A stretch of 16,856 nt of DNA from Terana coerulea. Taxonomy: Eukaryota > Basidiomycota > Agaricomycetes > Polyporales > Phanerochaetaceae. The position numbers were made by a program, and so were the translations under genes. The stretch spans positions 1 to 16,856 of the forward strand of contig JAKOGH010000680.1 of NCBI GenBank assembly GCA_024811115.1, read 5' to 3'. The notes under the pieces were generated by a model. It had not been told where the DNA came from. It was given only the letters and a program-made list of their open reading frames with translations, and made no database searches. This document shows, in pieces, positions 8,043 through 16,856 of the stretch (the stretch's first letter is position 1; the number at the start of each line of letters is the position of its first letter).

Positions 8043-9160
8043 ATGCCTAACGCTCGTGGCTGTACGTGTTTTTCAGCTACTCTTGTGTCAAGAGACTTAC
8101 CGTGATGTTATACGCTAGACCTCTTCATCTTCCTCAACGCCGTACGCGTCCTCAGTATCATCTCGCTCATCCTGCTGTTCGCCAGTAGCATTGTCTCTAT
8201 GGTCTCTGATGTGAAGGCTGTCAACGCCTTCATCACCGCTGGCAAGTCCGAGGGTAGTTCGTCTGGAAACTCGACAACCATCGACTGCTCTGTGTACGAT
8301 TGCGACTATATTGAGTGCGTAGCAACTTGTACATCACCCGTTCATGGCTAATCGCGGAAGGACAGAGGAAGCACAGTACCCAACCAACCCGCCGGAGCCT
8401 TCTGGGCCGTCCTGAACCGCCTCCTGGTCATCTTCCAAAGCATCGTCTGCATCATGGCCGAAGTCGGCTGGCCCGCCGCGTTCTTCGCAACCTACTTCCC
8501 CGTGCTCGGTCCCGACTTCGGCGTCGGCGCGCTGGGCGTCATTCAGGGCCTGCTCGGCGCGGCCGTGCTCTCGCACCACGTCGACGAGTTCTCGCTCGTG
8601 TCCGCCTTCCTCGTCTTCTCCGTCGGGTGCCTAAACATGCTCCTCGGCCTCGTCTTCCGCGAGAAGATCAAGACGAAGCGCGGCTTCGGCGCGTGGAAGG
8701 GCGAGAAGGACGTGCTGCCTATCTCCGCGGGCTTCTCGACCACGCCGCAGGGCGTGCGCCCGCTGCACACCAGCCGCAGCGCGTACGGCGACGAGAAGGG
8801 TGCGCAAGGCGCGTGGCGCTCGGGCAGCCTCTCGAGCGACAAACCCGGTCTTGGGTTTGGCCGGCAGGGCGCCAAGTTCGCGGAGGCCCAAGGTGTGTAG
8901 TTATGTGTGCGTGCGTCGTCACGCGAGTGCTGACTATCATGGTGGTGTTAGGATACGTTGTCCGCCATCCCGAAGAAGCGGTTCCACCGTACGCTTCTAA
9001 ACCCGCATCGCACGTCTCGCACCCGAGTACTGGGTCTGCCTCTTCCTACAGCGACTCAAGGCCTGTCTCGGCTGCACACGAAGATAGACATGAAGAAGAT
9101 AACGACGAAGAAGACGCAGTGGCCGTTCATCACACGAGTTCGAGTGCTAACGCGGTCTAA
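8043..9160 (+). CDS. Four-TM membrane protein, DUF7598-type
   Basis: Exons are 8043-8061, 8119-8314, 8366-8892 and 8952-9160 (951 nt, 316 aa), and all junctions are GT-AG and in phase. The start context CCAACATGCC is good. Four hydrophobic helices lie at about 7-34, 84-104, 124-143 and 146-169, with a loop between the first two holding an N-glycosylation-like NSTT and three Cys. The order MPNARGYLFIFLNAVRVLSI, VPNQPAGAFWAVLNRLL, LGVIQGLLGAAVLSHHVD and GCLNMLLGLVFR is what I recall for a conserved fungal family of unknown function (DUF7598). The cytoplasmic-like tail (170-316) is Ser/Gly-rich, then acidic and His-containing at the end (EEDNDEEDAVAVHH), and is probably disordered. Function unknown. 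The family label is from memory, but the four-helix layout is visible in the sequence. Confidence 0.86.
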
Positions 9161-10890
9161 GTCCGCCACCTTTCCTGGGGATGCTTTGCCATGCCAGAGC
9201 CACCTGTTTCACCTCTCAACATGCTGTGACGTGTATCGTAAAATCCGTGTATTTCTAGCCTATCTGTATGGCTATTATTTGTAGCTTATATTCCTACAGC
9301 TTCTTCCTCCCTGTGCATTATTTCTTCTGTCTTGGGGCAATACCATCGCATATCTCACACAATTCGTACACTTGATTCCCCGAACGACCTTCGTAAAGCG
9401 TGAACCCACTGTCGCTACGTGACACTCGCTAACAGAACGAGTTTGTTGGTTGAAGTCGCCAATAATTCTGCGTCCGATGCTAGCTACACACCATGCACAC
9501 AACGCTTCACGGTCGAATTCCACCGCTGGAGCTTCTAGCACGTTCCTGGCCCAGAGCACGTTCCTAACACACAGCACGCGGCTGGGTGAAGACCTATCAA
9601 TTTGAAACAGAGTCCTTGCAGAACCTTGGAGAATCTCGGCGGCTCAAAGTACAGCGGAACTGTTCGAATGCTTGCAGCTGCAGAGCGTCGGACAAGAACA
9701 TACTGTATCAGACTAAGTAATATCAGAGCCAAGCATATGCCGACTCGGAAGCCTGCGTTGTCGCTACAGCGTGCCGTCTCTGGCTTTCCTCAGGCTCTAT
9801 GAAAGCTTGTGCATGCGCCTAGCGTGGTCTGGCCAGGGCAGTTAGGTGGAAAGCTTGTCTGAGACTTCCAGACCGCCGAACGATAGCGCACTCGAACCGC
9901 ATTCCGAGAGTCGATATTGCGAGAGCATCTGATAATCGGCATGCAAGAATGTAATATGCGCACATGCGTTCAAGAGATGGCAACGGTGAGGACGACTGCG
10001 GCAGTACGCTCGTTCTCGGTCGAAACAAAGCGACGTATCCATCATCTTGGCCGACATGCGGTGTAACGATTCGGTGCTCGAAGGACGGGCTGGGCTGGAC
10101 ACGAGTACGCTCCGATGCTACCGAGGCGCCGCTGCAATATCATAATGCGAATTGTACGAGAGGTGGCAACTCGCCGTGGTGCAACACAACACCCTAGTAG
10201 TAAGACTCCATACTTCATATCGGCCGACGCAGCGTTGAGTCATGTTCTGGTGAGCTGCTGTCGTTCCAGAATGGAGATTGGTCAGTGAGGCAGCAAGGTA
10301 CACCGCCCCCTTAGCGAGACACCGAAGCTGTACCAGCACTTCATTGCAAGCGATATCCACGACCTAGGGTAAGCAAATCGTCGCAGGAGAGAGAAAAAAT
10401 GTTCTGGGCTTTGTTGTCCGTTGGCTGGGGCGCGCCGACGATCCGAAATGGCGTCAGAAGAAACCGCGGCGAACAGAGATGTGGCACGTTTGCAAGCTAT
10501 GTCAACGGTAGAAGCAGGACTCTTGCGCGAACTCCGCAGGTCGAGCGTAAAGCCGGTCGGAGGTGCAAGCAGCGCTGCGATTATTCATGCGCTGTTCAGC
10601 GTACACGGGAGGCCCAGACGGCGAGCAGGCGGTCTTGGGCAGCGGTCGCAGTGGCGAGAACGACCCGCACAGTCTGCGTGCGCACATGAAGGTCAGGAAT
10701 AAACGGGATGCACCGTGAGTTCGCGGAAGGTGGTTTCTGGGCGAGGTCGAGCCAAGGCGAGAGGGCGGAGACTCGCGAAGGCTCAAGGCGGGCGTAACGG
10801 AGCCCGGAATGGCAATCGGGATCTCGGCGGGCAGGGCGCGATTGCTTTGAGGCAGAGCCAGATCTCCGATCCCAAATCGATGACCGAAAG
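9161..10890. other. Long intergenic region before gpd
   Basis: About 1.7 kb without a supported gene. Small frames occur on both strands but none has a domain or consistent splice structure. An 11-bp direct repeat (AGCACGTTCCT) occurs at 9537-9547 and 9555-9565. A weak candidate frame begins with ATG at 10448 (85 codons to 10702, starting MASEETAANRDVARLQAMST), with helical composition but no family match. The last few hundred bases are likely to be the gpd upstream promoter. Confidence 0.45.
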
Positions 10891-10892
10891 GC

Positions 10893-10899
10893 ATAAATA
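10893..10899 (+). promoter_or_regulatory. TATA box and CT-rich leader of gpd
   Basis: ATAAATA at 10893-10899 is followed by a C/T-rich stretch (10900-10955), and the ATG lies at 10961. A TATA box followed by a CT-rich start region is the usual arrangement for strong fungal glycolytic promoters. Confidence 0.7.
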
Positions 10900-10960
10900 C
10901 CCTCCCGCCGCCGTCTGCCCACTCCCCATCTTTCCACCCAACCCCCACCGCACAGATAAC

Positions 10961-12345
<1,385 letters not shown>

Positions 12346-13287
12346 GCGCCCTACCTTTTCGCTGGTTGAGGTTGTGGGATCATAGACTGGAGGAGATGAA
12401 GAAATTGTATCATTCGATGTACTCATAATGCCTACGCCCTCGCTGTATTCCAACATAAAATAGATGCACGGAATGTACATGTATTACCTTCTGAACAACG
12501 CTGCTGCAGGAGCACAAATACCGAGAACTGGAGCCTGGAGGTAATGAATGCCCTTTGCTTCAGATGCATGTACTTCAAGTCTTGCTCAGTGATGGAGGTA
12601 CGTGCTGTTCATGGCCACCTGTGAGGTTTGCAGAATACTTGTCAACTCGAGGTCGTAGGAGAGCCGTACCTCTGTCTTATATAATTACCTTGTGCGACGC
12701 GGTCTGGCAATTATAACTAGACTTCGAGGTCACCGCTACCGTTCACCTGCATGCTCTGCCAGTGAGTTGAACGTTGAACACTGGTGGACAAGGGGTGTTC
12801 GGGGAGCCGGCTCTGTCCCGGGTCCGACGAATCGGACGATATTGCGGGCCAACCGCGCCTCAAGCGCCGCTCACAATGCATATTGAGTTCTGAATCTTCT
12901 TGACTCGGACGCCGACCTTGACCAGCTCAAAGTTCAACCTTCAAGCTTGCTGCATCAACGGTATGCCCTTAAAGCGGCCAGGAGCTGTGCTACCGCTCGA
13001 ACAAGGCGGTGGGCTAGGGCTTTCTTGCTGCATCCAAACCCTTGACTGACTGAAATCAGCTCATGTGCAGGATTGTGAGAGGTCGCTCACCGGCTGCTTT
13101 CAATATCCGGCGCGTGCCTTCCATCCAGGGTCCAGCGAACCTTAGTAGCTGTGCATGAGCTGAACGGGATGCTGTTTTCAATGCATCGCGGCTGTCCAAC
13201 AAGGCACCTGCCAGCGTGTGCACACCTGTTCCACATCTCGAGTTGCGGTGCACGCATGTAATGTGCGTTCCAGGGCGACTATATGCA
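12346..13287. other. Intergenic between gpd and the DUF6535 gene
   Basis: About 940 bases. The first 120 include the likely gpd 3' UTR (ACATAAAATAGA near 12452). No gene is supported in the rest: frames at 12692-12886 (+) and 13056-13316 (-) lack any domain. Confidence 0.5.
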
Positions 13288-13293
13288 TATAAA
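13288..13293 (+). promoter_or_regulatory. TATA box of the DUF6535 gene
   Basis: TATAAA lies 47 bases before the ATG at 13341. Confidence 0.6.
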
Positions 13294-13340
13294 GCCTCCC
13301 ACCACATCACTAGCATTGCAAACCAACCCCTCTGTTCATC

Positions 13341-14196
13341 ATGAGCCTGGGTGTACGTTACTGCCTGTATATCCCGGAACGTCTGTTCGATTACTCACTC
13401 GATCTGTATCTTAGCCCCAGCCCACTGGTGGCCAACCCCAAAACCGTCCGCTAATGCACCGACCTCCGCTGACAACCTACTTCTTGTTCCATTGGAGACA
13501 ATCACCGATGGACGAATCAAGGCAGGCGGGATGGGAGGCTCGACTGGGGCGGGCGGGTATTCAGCCATGGCGAAGGTAGTCCGCGATGTCGATGAAGGGA
13601 AGATTAAGGACTGCAAAGAGGATATAGACAATCTGCTTACATACGTGCGTATTGTATAGTCTATGAACATGCTCGTCGTGTGACCTAATATAATTGGGTC
13701 ATAGTCGGGTTTATATTCCGCTGTGTTGACAGCCTTCCTTATCGAGTCCTACAAGATGCTACAGATCGATCCTGATGATCGAAATGCGCAACTTCTCGAG
13801 CAAATCATTCTGCAAACTCATACGCTACCACCCTCGTCTTTCGAACCTCCTCTCTATGCTATCCAAGTCAATGTACTATGGTTCGCGAGCCTCTGCTTCA
13901 GCCTCATCACCGCCACTTTTGGGATTCTCGTCAAACAATGGCTGCGCGAATACCTCGCCGCTGGTGAATACACGTCGGCCCAAGTTCATCTTCGCATCTG
14001 GCACTTTCGCAACCCGGGGTTACGCGACTGGAAGGTGTATGAGATTGCAGCCGTCCTTCCCATCCTACTGCAGCTCACACTTGGGCTCTTCTTCATGGGT
14101 CTGTGCATCTTCACATCTTCGGTGCACCGAGCATCGGACATACCACCATTCCTCTTGTATGGGGATGGGCCTTCCTGTTCCTTTCCACCACGGTAG
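13341..14196 (+). CDS. DUF6535 membrane protein, C-terminally broken
   Basis: Exons are 13341-13350, 13415-13644 and 13705-14196 (243 aa as read). The second junction joins DCKEDIDNLLTY to SGLYSAVLTAFLIESYKML, a conserved DUF6535 block at residues 70-99. Further family features follow: DPDDRNAQLLEQI, a TM helix with VNVLWFASLCFSLITATFGI and KQWLREY (136-163), RNPGLRDWKVYEIAAVLPIL, and a third TM helix (195-216). DUF6535 proteins are multi-copy integral membrane proteins of Agaricomycetes with unknown function and are usually several hundred residues long. After VHR (residue 222) the reading frame leaves the family pattern and stops at 14196. The homologous continuation lies in other frames downstream. 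The gene is therefore truncated or contains sequence errors. The 10-nt first exon (MSL plus one base) is the least certain part. Confidence 0.75.
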
Positions 14197-14305
14197 CCCC
14201 CTCTTCTCTCCTCGATGCCCATACAAGACGACGTTCCTGAAAAGTATTTTGGACTCATTGCGACGGCCCGGGAGTTCTGAGCATATGCAAGTGTATTGGC
14301 TATAA
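14131..14305 (+). pseudogene. Displaced C-terminal coding remnant of the DUF6535 gene
   Basis: From about 14131 the family-like sequence continues one frame over (GHTTIPLVWGWAFLFLSTTV, a fourth TM helix). It switches again at the C run 14197-14201 to PLFSPRCPYKTTFLKSIL, then ends at TAA 14303-14305. The CPYKT motif after the last TM helix is what I expect in this family. Two single-base deficits would explain both switches. Even so the product would end early, because family members normally have a long C-terminal part. Confidence 0.6.
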
Positions 14306-14462
14306 TGAAGAATTCGTTACTCCCTCTATCATGTGAACGTAGTTGAAACAATCCACATTGCAAATTCAACACAACGTTCGTTTCTCGGCACACTATGTAG
14401 AATTGAGACCTCTATCCCCAGCATCATAGCAGAGCCGCACATACCACGTATAATTGCTCAGT

Positions 14463-15506
14463 TTATACACCTAACATAGACTGGCATTCACTGTATGCCG
14501 CGTTCTCCTCTCCGGGCTCAGTCCACAAGAACTCCTGATTGTTCCACCCGAGCGTGAGCAGCCCGTGGTCGAGCACGCCGTCGCCGTCCGTGAAGTCCGC
14601 GCATGCGGCGATCGCCTGTGAGTCGCCGATCATCCAGCCGCCGGCGTTCGCGGCGAAGAACGACGTGCCGTCGGACGTGCTGCCGAACGAGTCGTACGAG
14701 CCCTCGTTGTTGCTCAGCCAGCTGAAGTCCGCCACGAACCCTCCGTCGTTGTCCGGGTCGGACTGGCGCTTGGCGAGGCCGTTCGACGTCTCGTTCCAGA
14801 ACGGAACGTTCCTGCATGGCGAGTTCACAGTCAGCAATTGGTTACAGGAGTGAGCACGAAGCACCGCGTACCTTGCGCGTAGGCGATTGATACCACCGTC
14901 GTTGATGAACTCGACGGTGTGGTTGAGATTGTCCGTGTGGATGTGCCCGACGTAGTGCCACACGCCGGGTTCGAGCTCGGTAGAGAGCCTGTGTATGAGG
15001 GTCTTGTCTGGCGTAGGGGAAGAACGAAATACGGGTTCGGCACGTCTTCAGTGTCTGCCCTGTCTTGGAATAGCCATGCGGCGAAGAAGAAGCTGAACAC
15101 GGAATAGATGGCGCCGATACCGCATGTGAGCGGGTTACCGAGGGCGCAAGCGGCGGTGGCAACGGCTGCATATAGATAGGTAAGTGAATAATTTCAGTAA
15201 ATCATCGATTGTAATTACCGCCGTTCTGGACAACCAAGGCCATAAGCAGATTCTGGTCTAAGTGCCGGTGAGTATGACGCAGCTCGTAGAGTCAAAAATG
15301 GGTCATACTGACTATTGTTAAACGTCCATCCCACGCGTCGGACGAGCTCGACGTCATGCGGAGCCATGAGAGCAGCGTCGCTAGCGGAAAACACGACCTT
15401 CAAAGGAGCGACGTCTCGGGTAGAGGCATCTAGGCTACCGATGGACAGGGCGTACGCGCAAGTCGCGACGAGGAGGCGAGCACAATGTGAGAGGACCGAA
15501 GCGCAT
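14463..15506 (-). CDS. Unrecognised probable secreted/membrane protein, frame slips present
   Basis: Proposed minus-strand exons are about 15506-15313, 15257-15219, 15165-14872 and 14811-14463, with GT-AG introns of 55, 53 and 60 nt. Visible parts in order: a hydrophobic, signal-peptide-like N-terminus (ARLLVATCAYALSIGS), a segment with VELVRRVGWTFNNNQNLLMA, a strongly hydrophobic region with two Cys (ALGNPLTCGIGAIYSVFSFF), then a soluble domain with WHYVGHIHTDNLNHTVEFIN. The C-terminal domain is rich in Asp, Gly and Trp (ADFTDGDGVLDHGLLTLGWN, ending SECQSMLGV). LAKR lies just before the last domain and could be a Kex2-type site. The ATG at 15506-15504 is one base out of phase with the signal-like segment. 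A second slip lies in the run at 15016-15019: phase counting shows that exon lacks one base. I do not recognise the family. Confidence 0.55.
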
Positions 15507-15548
15507 TGTAAAGTTAATGCGTTGGGTTGCTGAGGCTGCGTTCAGCTG

Positions 15549-15556
15549 TATTTATG
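15549..15556 (-). promoter_or_regulatory. TATA box of the minus-strand gene ending at 14463
   Basis: On the minus strand CATAAATA lies about 43 bases before the ATG at 15506-15504, supporting a start in that area despite the frame problem. Confidence 0.5.
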
Positions 15557-16856
15557 TGCAATTGCGTGCGCTTGTCAATGCTTTTAGGATCATTTTATCG
15601 CTTGTCGGGCACACAGGCGCACGAAAGACGATGCCGAACTATGAGTGAGAGGTCAGCAGGGAATGAGTAGTCAGCTTTTCAGCCGCCATATGGTGAGCGT
15701 CTAGTGAATTATAAGCGTCAAGACATTCAGCGGAGAGATCTCTGCCCCGCAAGGTATCTGTGTGGCGCCTTTTGGGTAACCTGAAATATAAGCCAAGATA
15801 GCAGTGTGAAGATGCAACTCATTCCATTATTGAAGGGAGCTTACCTCCATTAACAGCTCAGCGACCGCCATACGATCCGAACGATGTGCGCTGAGGCCCT
15901 TGCGGTAATGATTTCCGCCGACTATAGCTTTTGAAGACGTGCCTGCAGAAGAAAAGATAAAAGCCTGATAAGCTTGGTGGTTGCTTGCATACAGTAGTAA
16001 ACGCGGGGCAAGACCTTACCGAGGAGTATTTTTGGCTATCACTGATGATCGCTGGAAGTGCAGCATGATCGTCTCACGGGCGCCGCGTATGTCGTTAGAG
16101 TCTCCTCGGGTCCGAGGCGGCATTGCTTAAATGTCTCTACCTCCGTGCTTGATGCTACTGTGAATCTTGAATGAGTCTAACCGCTCTGCGCGATGTCGTA
16201 ATCAGGGGCGTGTTGTGTAGCCACGTCAGCATACATTGAGAGGTGATGACCATCACGATCTACATTTCGTCACGTCCGTATAACCCGAGGCCATCATAGC
16301 TCACCTGAGCGAGCGCTTTGTGCGGGGCATATTACGCCGCAAACGCGGTCAGCCGCAGGCACCCAGCGTTTCGAGAAGTCAGACGCAAGTCAATGGCCGG
16401 GCATCAGCTTCGGAGGACCAAGCTTCCGAGAATTTGCATGAAGGAACGTTGCCACTCCAGCGGTAAGGCAACCGGCTGGAGTACTTGCATAGCATACGCC
16501 AGCAAAAAAACGACTACGGAGTCCTTGCAGCGGCGAGTGGTGTTGTCTTTGTCGGTTGTGGTAGCAGAGATGGCAGAGCACAGGTTGGCATCTCTGTCCA
16601 TTTTAGGCTCTTCGCGCTTTGTGGCGTTGATGTTAGCGCGCAGCTTTTGGCGCTCCGCTTCAATCAGCGGCTAACGGCCGGCCGGCGCTGCCCAGGCCCT
16701 GAAATGACTGAATTCTGACAGATTGAAGTAATTAAGTCACAATAAAGGGATATAGAGAGCAGGGCCAGCGCTCACATCATAAGACGTCGCACCGTGTAAG
16801 CTCAGATACCAGTAGTGGCACTCAGCACATACCAGGCCGCCCTCCTCGGAGTCAAC
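15557..16856. other. Intergenic, no supported gene
   Basis: About 1.3 kb. Frames at 16318-16674 (+) and two shorter minus-strand frames overlap each other and show no domain. No tRNA-like fold was recognised. A hairpin is present at 16455-16481. TATA-like bases occur near 16747 (GGGATATAGAGA) but no following gene can be judged within the window. Confidence 0.5.
16455..16481. repeat. Hairpin with 7-bp arms
   Basis: CTCCAGC (16455-16461) pairs perfectly with GCTGGAG (16475-16481), and GGT/ACC can extend the stem inward past one bulged G. No T run follows, so this is not called a terminator. Confidence 0.5.

Noticed and set aside
7544..8050. 168-codon plus-strand frame before the DUF7598 gene
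   Set aside because: It overlaps the pyrimidine-rich leader and the true ATG at 8043, has no domain, and its product is composed of low-complexity Leu/Ser/His stretches.
8315..9160. 281-codon plus-strand frame read through the DUF7598 gene
   Set aside because: Most of it is an Arg-rich shadow of exon 3 in another frame; only the last part (from 8952) is real coding sequence.
14518..14817. Arg-rich minus-strand frame of 99 codons
   Set aside because: Frame-shifted shadow of the last exon of the minus-strand gene; no domain.
16390..16674. Cluster of overlapping short frames on both strands near the window end
   Set aside because: No consistent splice structure, domain or promoter; probably chance.

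Overview
The window looks like nuclear DNA of a basidiomycete fungus, most likely an Agaricomycete of the polypore/mushroom group. The evidence is: many 50-85 nt GT-AG introns, very small exons, TATA boxes about 45-95 nt before the ATGs, and families typical of that group (DUF6535, DUF7598-type four-helix membrane protein, BAG+IQ protein, intron-rich gpd). No prokaryotic operon structure, rRNA, tRNA or CRISPR was recognised.

Layout. 1-~645 is CpG-depleted, palindrome-bearing DNA with no intact gene and looks like an old silenced repeat. 646-1600 is GC/CpG-rich and has no supported gene. 1670-4367 holds three SRPBCC (START-like/polyketide-cyclase-like) genes: two tandem paralogues on + (1670-2381 and 2814-3497) and a third, convergent, on - (4367-3702). 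All three are built as exon, 12-nt microexon, exon. A 242-bp element with long terminal inverted repeats (4531-4772, MITE-like) lies just upstream of the third. 4996-7079 (-) encodes a coiled-coil/IQ/BAG co-chaperone-like protein. 8043-9160 (+) encodes a four-TM DUF7598-type protein in four exons. 9161-10960 is mostly non-coding and ends in the gpd promoter. 10961-12345 (+) is glyceraldehyde-3-phosphate dehydrogenase in seven coding exons, including a 5-nt exon, but it carries a one-base deficit in a C run. 13341-14196 (+) is a DUF6535 membrane protein broken by two frame slips and short at its C end. 14463-15506 (-) is an unrecognised, probably secreted or membrane-anchored protein with three introns, a frame slip in a C run and an unresolved start. 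15557-16856 has no supported gene.

The genes do not form an obvious pathway. The three SRPBCC genes are the only functional cluster. gpd, the BAG protein and the DUF7598 protein look like ordinary housekeeping genes, and DUF6535 and the secreted protein look like accessory, fast-evolving genes. Three of the frame slips fall in C homopolymers (sense strand), so a sequence-quality cause must be excluded before any of these genes is called a pseudogene.
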